A stretch of DNA of 64,000 bases from Variovorax gracilis (GTDB taxonomy: Bacteria > Pseudomonadota > Gammaproteobacteria > Burkholderiales > Burkholderiaceae_C): contig NZ_JASZYF010000006.1 of assembly GCF_030317115.1 (NCBI RefSeq), forward strand, positions 186,001-250,000, given 5' to 3'. Both the position numbers and the translations under genes were made by a program. This document shows, one piece after another, positions 21,739-29,674 of this stretch. Numbering within the stretch: position 1 is the stretch's first letter; the number at the start of each line of letters is the position of its first letter. Below the pieces are notes generated by a model. That model ran no database searches and had not been told where the DNA came from. It worked only from the letters and a program-made list of their open reading frames with translations.

Positions 21739-22529
21739 CAGGCCGGTCATCGGAACTCGGCATCGCGCTGGCGGGCCTGGCCGTGGCCCTTGCGTTCGCC
21801 GGCCTGACATGGCTCGCGAGCCTCGCGCGCCGCGACGTGAGCCTTGTGGATCGCACGTGGTCTTTCTTCATCGCTGGCGCCGGGGTCGTGTACTTCGCAC
21901 TTCTGCCCGCGCCGGGCCGGCGCGGCCTCTGGATGCTGGTGCTCGTGCTGGCCTGGGCGCTGCGCCTGAGCCTTTTCATCACCTGGCGCAACAGGGGTCG
22001 CGGCGAGGATCGGCGATACCGGGAGATCCGCGAGCGCAACCAGCCTGGCTTCGCATGGAAGAGTCTCTATCTGGTCTTCGGCCTGCAGGCGGTGTTGGCG
22101 TGGACCGTGTCGGCTCCTCTGCTGGTCGGCATGGCGGCCAACCGATCCGCGGGATGGCTCGATGCACCGGGCTTCGCGCTGGCGGCCTTCGGGATCGTCT
22201 TCGAGACGGTCGGCGACGCACAGATGGCGCGCTTTCAGGCTGATCCTTCGCACCGCGGAAAGGTCATGGACCGGGGACTGTGGCGCTTCACCCGTCATCC
22301 CAACTACTTCGGCGAGGCCTGCGTCTGGTGGGGCCTGTGGCTCATGGCGATGGCAGGGGCGGGCTGGAGCGGGGCCTGGAGCCTTGTGTCTCCGGTCCTG
22401 ATGACGGTCCTGCTGCTGAAAGTATCGGGCGTGAGCCTGCTCGAAAAGAACATCGCCGAACGCCGTCCCGGCTACCGGGAATACGCCTCGCGGACCAACG
22501 CCTTCATCCCTGGGCCACCACATCCATGA
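21735..22529 (+). CDS. DUF1295 family membrane protein (steroid 5-alpha-reductase-like)
   Basis: A 264-residue polytopic membrane protein with about six hydrophobic segments and the family's C-terminal NADPH-binding region: GLWRFTRHPNYFGEACVWWG, then LLEKNIAERRPGYREYASRT. Relatives include membrane reductases acting on lipid double bonds, so a reductase acting on a fatty acyl chain is a reasonable guess. ATGA overlaps join it to both neighbours, showing translational coupling in one operon. Confidence 0.85.
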   Translation: MTGRSSELGIALAGLAVALAFAGLTWLASLARRDVSLVDRTWSFFIAGAGVVYFALLPAPGRRGLWMLVLVLAWALRLSLFITWRNRGRGEDRRYREIRERNQPGFAWKSLYLVFGLQAVLAWTVSAPLLVGMAANRSAGWLDAPGFALAAFGIVFETVGDAQMARFQADPSHRGKVMDRGLWRFTRHPNYFGEACVWWGLWLMAMAGAGWSGAWSLVSPVLMTVLLLKVSGVSLLEKNIAERRPGYREYASRTNAFIPGPPHP

Positions 22530-22939
22530 CCTTCCGACGCAACGCCATCGCCTACCTGTCCACGGCAGTGACTTTTCTTTCGCTCGACGCGGTCTGGCTG
22601 TTCACGATGGCCGATCGCCTCTATCGCCCGGCCTTGGGGAACATGATGCTCGAGCGATTCGCAATCGGCCCGGCCCTGGCGTTCTATGCAATCTATTTCG
22701 CCGGCATCGTCGTGTTCGTCGTTGCACCGGCGCTGAACAGGGAACGCTGGCGCTCGGCCTTCGCGCTGGGCGCGCTCCTGGGGCTCGTCGCGTATGCAAC
22801 CTACGATCTCACCAACCAGGCCACGCTCAAGGGTTGGCCCTGGCAAGTGACGCTGGTGGACCTGGTCTGGGGCAGCCTGCTCACTGCGACATCGGCGACC
22901 GTCGCCTACGGCATGACGCGCAAGCTTGTTCGCGATTGA
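22526..22939 (+). CDS. DUF2177 family membrane protein
   Basis: A 137-residue protein with four predicted membrane helices and the conserved motifs SLDAVWLFTMADRLYRPALG near the N-terminus and ATYDLTNQATLKGWP in the second half, both typical of DUF2177. The function of this family is unknown. It is the last gene of the predicted RpoE-controlled operon, coupled to the DUF1295 gene by ATGA, and converges on chrR with a 13-bp gap. Confidence 0.85.
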   Translation: MTFRRNAIAYLSTAVTFLSLDAVWLFTMADRLYRPALGNMMLERFAIGPALAFYAIYFAGIVVFVVAPALNRERWRSAFALGALLGLVAYATYDLTNQATLKGWPWQVTLVDLVWGSLLTATSATVAYGMTRKLVRD

Positions 22940-22952
22940 AGGCGTGCACGAC

Positions 22953-23609
22953 CTACATGCCGACCAGCGCGCCCAGCATCCGCGCGACTGCGCCATCGAA
23001 CAGCACCTTGCCCTGGACCGAAGCGAGGCAGACGCATTCCCCGGCAGCCTCCACCGTGGGCTGGTGCCGGATGCTGCCGTCCGTCTCGTCGAAGTCGCCC
23101 GGACCGAACAGTGCGCGGCCGTCGTGGAATGTTCCGTAGAGCACCTGGGTGAGTTCGGAGTCGCTGTGCGTGTGCTGCGGCAGCATCTTGCCCGCGCCGA
23201 TGCGCAACAGGAACACGTTGGCCGCGTCATCACCGGGAAGCGTCACACGGCTCCAGCGCATTCCCGGCCCGAGCCAGCGCCAGCGCGTGGATGTGCAGCC
23301 CCGGAGTGCGCGCGGCCATGGAAGACCTTCGGGCAGTTCGGCGCGCATGCCCGGGCCCGCACCCGGGGGCGTCACGACTGGAGGCGGTGTATCGATCGCG
23401 GCCATGGTGCGCGCCAGCGCCTGGGACTCGAGCACTTCAGGCACCAGCTCTTCCAGCATGGCGCCGCCCATTGCTTCGAAAAGGCGCACACGCTCACGGC
23501 AATGCGCACAGCCCTCGACGTGGCTGGCCATGACCAGGGAATGGCCGTTGGAAAGCTGGCCTGCTGCAAATGCCAGCAGGAGGTCTTCGGCGGGATGGTG
23601 AAGGATCAT
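22953..23609 (-). CDS. chrR: ChrR-type zinc anti-sigma factor
   Basis: A 218-residue anti-sigma factor. The N-terminal ZAS domain carries the zinc ligands His5, His30, Cys34 and Cys37 (SHVEGCAHC), matching the ChrR pattern with a one-residue offset. The C-terminal cupin keeps the HTHSDSE metal-binding segment (LPQHTHSDSELTQVLYG) and a later His (IRHQ). In R. sphaeroides, ChrR holds RpoE inactive and releases it when singlet oxygen or certain peroxides form; the cupin is needed for that signal. Its start overlaps the rpoE stop by four bases, so the two are co-translated. Confidence 0.92.
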   Translation of the reverse strand: MILHHPAEDLLLAFAAGQLSNGHSLVMASHVEGCAHCRERVRLFEAMGGAMLEELVPEVLESQALARTMAAIDTPPPVVTPPGAGPGMRAELPEGLPWPRALRGCTSTRWRWLGPGMRWSRVTLPGDDAANVFLLRIGAGKMLPQHTHSDSELTQVLYGTFHDGRALFGPGDFDETDGSIRHQPTVEAAGECVCLASVQGKVLFDGAVARMLGALVGM

Positions 23610-24166
23610 GGTTCGAATTGGTCGAGCAAGCGACGCAGATGGTTCACGGCAAGGCGCACCCGCGACTTGACGGTGCCGAGCGGAATGCCCAGTTCGCTTG
23701 CGATCTGGGCATGGGGCTGTTCCTCGAAAAAGGAAAGGCGAAGCACCTGCGCCTGCTCTTCGGGCAGGTGCCGCAATGCGTCGCGCACGCCGATCTCGCG
23801 CTGTTTGACATGGGCCTGCTCGTCGGGCGACGGCAGGTCACTGGGCATGGCGTCGCAATCCAGGTCGCCCCCATCGACCAGTCCTTGGCCGTGATGCCTG
23901 AAGTGGTCGACGCGAAGGTTGCGCGCGATGGTGAATATCCAGGTCGAGACGCTGGCCCGATCAGGGTCGAACATGGCTGCCTTGCGCCAAACGCTCACCA
24001 TCGCTTCCTGGGTGAGTTCCTCGGCCAGGCCTTCGGCGGTACCCGATCGCACCAGGTAGGACTTCACGCGAGGCGCGAAGTGCTTGAAAAGGGCCGCGAA
24101 GGCTTCCCGGTCGGCGTCGAGCGCTACAGCCCTGGCAAGCGCGTTCAATTCCTCGATGGTCGGCAT
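23606..24166 (-). CDS. rpoE: ECF RNA polymerase sigma factor, RpoE/ChrR group
   Basis: A 186-residue extracytoplasmic-function sigma factor. Region 2 includes FAPRVKSYLVRSGTAEGLAE and the core-binding/-10 part VSTWIFTIARNLRVDHFR; region 4 is LPEEQAQVLRLSFFEEQPHA then LGIPLGTVKSRVRLAVNHLR. Coupling to chrR places it in the ECF group that responds to singlet oxygen. The start at 24166 has GGGAG seven bases upstream; a longer in-frame start at 24265 would overlap the predicted promoter. A consensus RpoE-like promoter (24270-24299) upstream predicts autoregulation. Confidence 0.92.
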   Translation of the reverse strand: MPTIEELNALARAVALDADREAFAALFKHFAPRVKSYLVRSGTAEGLAEELTQEAMVSVWRKAAMFDPDRASVSTWIFTIARNLRVDHFRHHGQGLVDGGDLDCDAMPSDLPSPDEQAHVKQREIGVRDALRHLPEEQAQVLRLSFFEEQPHAQIASELGIPLGTVKSRVRLAVNHLRRLLDQFEP

Positions 24167-24269
24167 CGCTCCCCGGCCCTGGTGGGGTGTCACAACCGAC
24201 AGGTAGGGCGATCGCGGCCGGATCTGCATCGCGGTCACTCCCGATGACGGTCGGACGGTATTCATGCTG

Positions 24270-24299
24270 CTCTTACGCAGGACTGGCGAAATTAGATCA
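24270..24299 (-). promoter_or_regulatory. Predicted RpoE/ChrR-type promoter for rpoE-chrR
   Basis: On the minus strand: TGATCT (24299-24294), an 18-bp spacer ending in GCG, and TAAGAG (24275-24270). The -10 box matches the TAAGA known from R. sphaeroides RpoE promoters and the -35 differs by one base from TGATCC. It lies about 104 bp before the rpoE start, so a leader of about 95 nt is predicted. This implies positive autoregulation once ChrR releases the sigma factor. Confidence 0.7.
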
Positions 24300-24314
24300 C
24301 GGGGTCCGAAAAAA

Positions 24315-24344
24315 TGATCCAGGGGGCCGGCCTTTGCGTACAAG
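24315..24344 (+). promoter_or_regulatory. Predicted RpoE/ChrR-type promoter for the FAD oxidoreductase-DUF1365-cfa operon
   Basis: TGATCC at 24315-24320, an 18-bp spacer again ending in GCG, and TACAAG at 24339-24344, 37 bp before the start codon at 24382. It is back to back with the rpoE promoter, 15 bp between their -35 boxes, so both transcription units could be switched on by the same sigma factor. Confidence 0.65.
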
Positions 24345-24381
24345 GACCAATCCTGCAACAAGGAGTTTCGAGGATGGCCCC

Positions 24382-25758
24382 ATGAGCTTCGCTGCCGCGC
24401 CTGAATGGCATCCACCGCCCGCCATCGTTCCGGACGGCGCCGCGCTGGACGTGGCTGTGATCGGAAGCGGGATCTCCGGCCTGTCGGCGGCCTGGCTGCT
24501 GGCACGGCGACATCACGTGACCGTGTTCGAAGCCGACAGCCGTCCCGGTGGCCACAGCAACACGGTGGAGGCGCCGTCCGCGGGTGGGCCCGTTCCGGTC
24601 GACACCGGCTTCATCGTCTACAACGAGGCCGCCTATCCGAACCTCGCCGCGCTGTTGGCCCACCTGGGTGTCGAGACTCAGGCTTCCGAGATGTCGTTCG
24701 CGGTCAGCCTCGACGATGGCGCTCTGGAATACGCCGGCACCAGCCTGCGGACGCTCTTCGCACAGCGCCGCAACCTGTGCAGTCCGCGCTTCTGGTCGAT
24801 GCTGCGCGACATCGTCCGCTTCTATCGCCGGGCGCCGGCCGATGCCGCCGTCGTAGGCCTGATGCCACTCGACGACTACCTCCGGATGCGCGGCTATGGG
24901 CGCGCGTTCCGGGAGGATCACCTTTATCCGATGGCGGCGGCGATCTGGTCGACCTCCGCGGATCGCATCGGCGCCTATCCGACCGAGGCCTTCATACGCT
25001 TCTGCGAGAACCACCAGCTTCTGCACCTGGCGGAGCGCCCCGCCTGGCGCACGGTGCGGGGCGGAAGTCGCCGCTATGTCGAGCGCATGACGCAGGTTCT
25101 GGGCGATCGCCTTCGGTTGGACTGCCCGGTCGTCGAAGTCCGTCGCGATGCCGGGGGGGTCGGGGTCCTGACCGACGAAGCGTGCGAGCCCGAGCGCTTC
25201 GATCACGTCGTGATCGCGACCCATGCCGACCAGGCGCTGCGCCTGCTGTCCGACGCCAGTGCCGACGAGTCGCGCGTGCTGGGCGCATTCGGCTACAGCC
25301 GCAACCGCGCACTGCTGCACAGCGACCCCTCATTCATGCCCCAACGCCGCGCGCTGTGGTCGAGCTGGAACTATGCCGCCCGTCGTCGCGCGCCGTCCGC
25401 GTTGTGCGTGACCTACTGGATGAACCGCCTGCAAGGGATTCCCGAACAAACGCCGTTGTTCCTGACGCTCAACCCCCCGCACGAGCCGCGACGCGAGCAT
25501 CTCGTTCACTCGGAGATCTACGAGCATCCGCTGTTCGACGGCGCGGCCATCCGCGCGCAGGGCGAACTCTGGTCGCTACAGGGACGGCTTCGGACCTGGT
25601 TCTGCGGCGCCTACTTCGGCGCGGGTTTTCACGAGGACGGATTGCAGGCCGGCCTGGCGGTGGCCGAAGCCTTCGGTGGCGTGCGCCGGCCCTGGACCGT
25701 CGCGAACGAGTCCGCCCGCATCCGCCTGGGTTCGATCTCGGAAGCGGCAAGCGCATGA
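24382..25758 (+). CDS. FAD-dependent amine-oxidase-like oxidoreductase (lipid-locus type)
   Basis: A 458-residue flavoprotein with an N-terminal FAD motif (VAVIGSGISGLSAAWLLARR, then VFEADSRPGGHSNTV) and a long substrate domain with DTGFIVYNEAAYPNLAALLA; the C-terminus carries the FAD-closing segment WFCGAYFGAGFHEDGLQAGL. This type regularly sits next to DUF1365 and cyclopropane synthase-like genes and is thought to act on fatty acyl chains, for example as a desaturase of methylated acyl groups. It is the first gene of an operon with ATGA junctions and a predicted RpoE-type promoter. AGGAG and GAGGATG lie upstream of the chosen ATG. Confidence 0.88.
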   Translation: MSFAAAPEWHPPPAIVPDGAALDVAVIGSGISGLSAAWLLARRHHVTVFEADSRPGGHSNTVEAPSAGGPVPVDTGFIVYNEAAYPNLAALLAHLGVETQASEMSFAVSLDDGALEYAGTSLRTLFAQRRNLCSPRFWSMLRDIVRFYRRAPADAAVVGLMPLDDYLRMRGYGRAFREDHLYPMAAAIWSTSADRIGAYPTEAFIRFCENHQLLHLAERPAWRTVRGGSRRYVERMTQVLGDRLRLDCPVVEVRRDAGGVGVLTDEACEPERFDHVVIATHADQALRLLSDASADESRVLGAFGYSRNRALLHSDPSFMPQRRALWSSWNYAARRRAPSALCVTYWMNRLQGIPEQTPLFLTLNPPHEPRREHLVHSEIYEHPLFDGAAIRAQGELWSLQGRLRTWFCGAYFGAGFHEDGLQAGLAVAEAFGGVRRPWTVANESARIRLGSISEAASA

Positions 25759-26543
25759 GCAGCCGCAGCGCGCTCTACGCAGGTTCCGTGATGCACCGGC
25801 GATCGGGACCGGCGCGGCATCGCCTGCGCTATCGCATGTTCTCGCTGCTGATCGATCTGGATGAACTCCCCCAACTCGGGCGGGAGCTTCGGCTGTTCTC
25901 GTTCAACCGCTTCAACCTGTTCAGCCTGCATGAGCGCGACTATGGCGACGGTCGCGGCCTGCGGGCCCATGTGGAGCGTCAGTTGGCCGCGGCAAGCCTG
26001 GCTGCCGGCGGTTCCATCCGCCTGCTGAGCATGCCGCGCATCCTCGGCTATGCGTTCAACCCGCTGAGCGTCTATTTCTGCGAGCGCCCGGACGGCGGCG
26101 TGCAGGCCATCCTCTACGAGGTGAACAACACCTTCGGCGAGCGGCACAGCTATCTGATCCCGGTGGATGCATCCGAGCGCCATGCCGAGCGCATCGAGCA
26201 GCGCTGTGCCAAGGAGTTTCATGTGTCGCCCTTTCTCGCGATGGAGATGGCCTACCGCTTTCGCGTCGAGCCGCCGGGCAGCGAACGGAAGGGTCTGCAC
26301 ATTGGCGTGGACGCCGAAGGTCCCGAGGGCGTGGTGCTCACGGCATGCTTCGACGCCCGCCGGCGTGCGTTGAGCGACGCCGCCCTGTTGCTGGCGTTCT
26401 TCTCCCATCCTCTGCTCACGATCAAGGTCATGGGCGCCATTCATTGGGAGGCGCTGCGCCTGTGGTTCAAGGGGGCGCGCCTGCACCGGCACCCGGCGGC
26501 GCCGGCGCGGGCGGTCACCATCGTCGGGCCGACGAAGCGATGA
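25755..26543 (+). CDS. DUF1365 family protein
   Basis: A 262-residue protein with the DUF1365 hallmarks: YAGSVMHRRSGPARHRLRYR at the N-terminus, MPRILGYAFNPLSVYFC in the middle, ILYEVNNTFGERHSYLIP, and the C-terminal HWEALRLWFKGARLHRHP. No enzymatic activity is firmly established for the family as far as I know. ATGA overlaps couple it to the oxidoreductase before it and the cfa-like gene after it, which argues for a shared role in modifying membrane fatty acids. Confidence 0.9.
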   Translation: MSSRSALYAGSVMHRRSGPARHRLRYRMFSLLIDLDELPQLGRELRLFSFNRFNLFSLHERDYGDGRGLRAHVERQLAAASLAAGGSIRLLSMPRILGYAFNPLSVYFCERPDGGVQAILYEVNNTFGERHSYLIPVDASERHAERIEQRCAKEFHVSPFLAMEMAYRFRVEPPGSERKGLHIGVDAEGPEGVVLTACFDARRRALSDAALLLAFFSHPLLTIKVMGAIHWEALRLWFKGARLHRHPAAPARAVTIVGPTKR

Positions 26544-27838
26544 GCGTCTCGTCGTCGGGCGCGAACGGTCTCCGGCAGGGCAGCCCACGCCGCGGAAGGG
26601 CTTTCCTGCCGTCGGAACTGGTCAGATGGCCCTTGCGGCGGCTGCTGGAGCGCCTGCTGCAGAGGCTGAGTGCCGGGTCGCTGTCGATCGAACTGCCCGA
26701 CGGCAGTCGCGTCGATGGCCATGGCGAACTGGCAGGGCCGCACGCAGCCATGACGCTGCATCGCTGGCGACCTCTCGCGCGCCTGCTGTTGCGGGGAGAC
26801 ATCGGCTTTGCGGAGTCCTACCGCGACGGGGACTGGTCGAGCCCGGACCTGTCCGCACTGCTGGAACTGGGTTTGCGCAACGAAGCCGGCTGGGGCCGCG
26901 CGCTGGACGCTTCATGGCCGGCGCGCTGGCTGGGCCGCCTCATGCACTTCGCCCGTGTGAACTCGCGCAGCGGGAGCCGGCGGAACATCGCGTTCCACTA
27001 CGACCTGGGCAACGCCTTCTACGCACTGTGGCTGGATCCGGAGATGATCTATTCGAGCGCGCTCTACGCCCAGGGGAGCGAATCCCTGGAGCAAGCCCAG
27101 GCGCTCAAGCTGGACCGAATCGTCGAGCTGCTCGACTTCCGGGGCGGCGCGACGGTGCTGGAAATCGGCTGCGGATGGGGCGCGCTCGCTCTTGCGCTCG
27201 CCCGGCGCCAGGGCGTCCACGTCACGGCGCTGACGCTGTCGAAGCAACAATTGGCGCATACGCGGCAGCGCGCTGGCGAACTGGGGCTGGCCGATCGGAT
27301 CGATGCCCGCTTGCAGGACTACCGCGACGTCCAGGGGCTGCACGACCGGATCGTTTCCGTCGAAATGGTCGAAGCCGTGGGCGAGCGCTACTGGCCCGTC
27401 TATTTCGACGCGCTGCGGCAGCGCCTGAGGCCCGGCGGCGTTGCCGTCGTCCAGGCGATCACCATCGCGGACGAGCACTTCGATCATTACCGGCGCCATG
27501 CCGATTTCATCCAGCACTTCATCTTTCCGGGGGGCATGCTGCCGTCCGCGGCCGCCCTGCAGGCGCAGGCCCGGCGCGCGGGCCTGGAACTCGTCCGGGA
27601 CCTGTGCTTCGGCGAGAGCTATGCCCTGACCCTCGCCGAGTGGAGGCTGCGGTTCCTGCGGGCCTGGCCGCAAGTCGAGGCGCTTGGTTTCGACGCCTCG
27701 TTCCGGCGGCTCTGGGAGTACTACCTCTGTTATTGCGAGGCCGGATTCCGCGCCGGCAGGGTGGATGTCGGCCTCTATACCCTGGCGCATGCCGAAGCGC
27801 CCCCGCCCGACCTTGCGCCCGACGCCGCCCGCCGGTGA
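26540..27838 (+). CDS. cfa: Cyclopropane-fatty-acyl-phospholipid synthase-like methyltransferase (2)
   Basis: A 432-residue enzyme with a full N-terminal lipid-binding domain and C-terminal SAM methyltransferase domain (VLEIGCGWGALALALARRQG, RLQDYRDVQGLHDRIVSVEM). Compared with E. coli Cfa, the active-site Cys of YSCxYW is Ser here (MIYSSALY), and the Glu of the bicarbonate site is kept but the next residue is Ala rather than His (EMVEAVGERYW). These changes suggest a product other than a plain cyclopropane ring, for instance a methylated acyl chain; that is inference. It is the last gene of the operon. Confidence 0.87.
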   Translation: MSVSSSGANGLRQGSPRRGRAFLPSELVRWPLRRLLERLLQRLSAGSLSIELPDGSRVDGHGELAGPHAAMTLHRWRPLARLLLRGDIGFAESYRDGDWSSPDLSALLELGLRNEAGWGRALDASWPARWLGRLMHFARVNSRSGSRRNIAFHYDLGNAFYALWLDPEMIYSSALYAQGSESLEQAQALKLDRIVELLDFRGGATVLEIGCGWGALALALARRQGVHVTALTLSKQQLAHTRQRAGELGLADRIDARLQDYRDVQGLHDRIVSVEMVEAVGERYWPVYFDALRQRLRPGGVAVVQAITIADEHFDHYRRHADFIQHFIFPGGMLPSAAALQAQARRAGLELVRDLCFGESYALTLAEWRLRFLRAWPQVEALGFDASFRRLWEYYLCYCEAGFRAGRVDVGLYTLAHAEAPPPDLAPDAARR

Positions 27839-27912
27839 CCGGGTCGGCGAGGTAGACTCGTTGGTTCAATCCTTCGTTTTCTTGGACTTCTGATATCTCA
27901 GGGGCAGCGCAT

Positions 27913-28422
27913 ATGGCATCGGTCAATAAAGTCATCCTCGTCGGCAACCTCGGACGCGATCCGGAAACACGCACGTTCCCGAGCGGAGATCAGGTGTGCA
28001 ACGCGACCCTGGCCACGACCGACAAGTGGAAGGACAAGCAAAGCGGCGAAATGCGCGAGGCCACCGAGTGGCACCGTCTCGTGTTCAACGGCCGCCTCGC
28101 CGAAATCGCCGCGCAGTACCTGCGCAAGGGCTCGCAGATCTACGTCGAAGGCCAGATCCGCACTCGGAAGTACACGGACAAGGACGGCGTCGAGAAGTAC
28201 GCTACCGACATCCGCGTCGACCAGATGCAGATGCTCGGCAGCCGCCAGGGCCAGGGCGGCCCCTCGGGCGGCGACGATGACGGCGGCTACTCGCAAGGCG
28301 GAGGCGGCTATTCGCGCCCGCCCGCCGCGGCGGCACCCCGCGCGCCCGCTCCCGCACCCCGTCAGGCACCGGCCAAGTCGTCGTCAGGTTTCGACGACAT
28401 GGACGACGACATTCCCTTCTGA
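27913..28422 (+). CDS. ssb: Single-stranded DNA-binding protein
   Basis: A 169-residue SSB. The OB fold runs to about residue 110 ([20 protein letters not shown], then [20 protein letters not shown] and [13 protein letters not shown]). A Gly/Ala/Pro-rich linker follows, and the acidic tip DDMDDDIPF is the docking site for RecQ, RecO, Pol III chi and others. It binds and protects single-stranded DNA in replication and repair. A GGGGCAG stretch precedes the ATG. Confidence 0.97.
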   Translation: MASVNKVILVGNLGRDPETRTFPSGDQVCNATLATTDKWKDKQSGEMREATEWHRLVFNGRLAEIAAQYLRKGSQIYVEGQIRTRKYTDKDGVEKYATDIRVDQMQMLGSRQGQGGPSGGDDDGGYSQGGGGYSRPPAAAAPRAPAPAPRQAPAKSSSGFDDMDDDIPF

Positions 28423-28724
28423 TTTGCGCCACCGGGCGCTTGCAACTTGCAGTGCCCGGAAAGGCATGGGCCGCTCTTGCAGCCACGAGGACGATTCGAG
28501 GCGGCCCGGGCTGGGTGTGTAGTTCTTCACGGCAGAAGAAAGTATTCACCCAGTGAATCGCTACGCGACAAGCGATTACCTCCGGAGAGGTACGATCGCC
28601 CTGCTGGCTTTCGGCAACGAGAGCCTGGCGTGTATCAGAGGAATGGATCTGCGATCTGAAACACATCGAGCGCGCAGCATCATTTCCAGAAACATCGCCG
28701 ATTTTCAAGGCCGGCCCAATTCCC
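28423..28724. other. Intergenic region between ssb and a response-regulator gene
   Basis: About 300 bp with no convincing gene. Just after ssb, CCGGGC and GCCCGG (28432-28437 and 28454-28459) could pair as a stem, without a T run. The remainder is AT-richer than the surroundings and probably holds the promoter of the response-regulator gene. Short frames here have atypical composition and no homology that I recognise. Confidence 0.4.
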
Positions 28725-29366
28725 GTGACACTGCGCATAGTCATTGCTGACGACCACCCACTGATTCGCGGTGGAGTCCGGATGTTGCTGAAGGACAGGC
28801 GCGACCTCTCGGTGGTGGCCGAAGCCCATTCGACGGACACGCTGTTGAGCGTGTTGAAGGAAACGCCGGCCGATCTGCTGATCACGGACTTCTCGATGCC
28901 GGGTGGGCAGGCGTCGGACGGCCTCGGTCTGCTTCAGCGCCTTCGGCGCGATTTTCCCGATCTGCCCATCGTGGTCCTGACGATGATGGCCAACGTTGGC
29001 GTTCACAGCAGCATGCTGGAAGTCGGCGTCCGAGGCCTCGTCGACAAGGCCTCCGACATCTCGGAGGTCGTCATGGCCATCGACGCAGTCTCCGGTGGGC
29101 GGGAGTACGTCAGCGCTGCATTCCGAAAAGGGCTGTTCGAGAACCCCAACAAGATCAACTACGGGGCCTCGACACAGTTGTCGCTTCGGGAGGTCGAGGT
29201 CCTGCGGCTCTTCGCGTCGGGTTTGACGGTATCCGCCATCTCCGAGCGACTGGCTCGCAGCATCAAGACGGTGAGCACCCAGAAGACCGTCGCCATGTTG
29301 AAGCTCGGTCTCAAGAACGACTACGACATCTTTGTCTACGCGCGCGAGCACGGAATGAATGCCTGA
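28725..29366 (+). CDS. LuxR-type response regulator (RcsB-like), module 2
   Basis: A 213-residue response regulator closely similar to the product of 15136-15777: LRIVIADDHPLIRGGVRMLL, phospho-acceptor Asp in DLLITDFSMPGGQAS, and helix-turn-helix SLREVEVLRLFASGLTVSAI with RSIKTVSTQKTVAMLKLGL. The start is a GTG in the same position as in the paralogue; its ribosome site is weak. It is tail to tail with its own hybrid kinase, separated by a perfect hairpin. The last helix differs enough (STQKT versus SRQKS) that DNA targets may differ. Confidence 0.88.
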   Translation: MTLRIVIADDHPLIRGGVRMLLKDRRDLSVVAEAHSTDTLLSVLKETPADLLITDFSMPGGQASDGLGLLQRLRRDFPDLPIVVLTMMANVGVHSSMLEVGVRGLVDKASDISEVVMAIDAVSGGREYVSAAFRKGLFENPNKINYGASTQLSLREVEVLRLFASGLTVSAISERLARSIKTVSTQKTVAMLKLGLKNDYDIFVYAREHGMNA

Positions 29367-29367
29367 G

Positions 29368-29388
29368 CCCGGCGCGCGGAGCGCCGGG
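29368..29388. terminator. Bidirectional hairpin between convergent regulator and kinase genes
   Basis: Perfect 8-bp stem CCCGGCGC / GCGCCGGG with a 5-base loop, directly after the response-regulator stop and before the kinase stop on the other strand. Only a short TT follows on the plus strand, so it is either a weak intrinsic terminator or a stabilising hairpin. Confidence 0.5.
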
Positions 29389-29392
29389 TTCG

Positions 29393-29674
29393 TCAAGCGC
29401 GCCCGATGAACTCCGATGCACGGGCAAGGGCCGAGCAGACCTCTTGTCGCGCCATGACGTAGAGCGTGCGCACGGAAGCCAGGACGACGGCTCCCCCGGT
29501 TTCTTCCAGGTGCTCGATGAGTTGCAGCAAGTCAACAGCCTTTGTTTCATCGAGCTGATGGCAGGCCGAACTCAAGCGGTGCGCCAATTGTCGAAGGCTG
29601 ACGTGGTCGCAGACCTCCGTTGCCCGCTCCATCGCCTCCAGGTCCTTCGACGTGGCATCGACGAAGAGGCGCAA
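29393..29674 (-). pseudogene. Detached C-terminal Hpt domain of the module 2 hybrid kinase
   Basis: This frame continues the Hpt homology lost at the frameshift near 29679: LFVDATSKDLEAMERATEVC, then LRQLAHRLSSACHQLDE with the phospho-transfer His. It aligns residue for residue with the module 1 kinase Hpt (VAKLVDIFVAATSEDLKAMD). An internal initiation codon exists, so a separate Hpt protein could be made, but no good ribosome site is visible. A sequencing error is the simplest alternative. Confidence 0.75.

Noticed and set aside
28447..28750. Short frames downstream of ssb
   Set aside because: Unusual composition, no ribosome site of note and no homology recognised; treated as intergenic.
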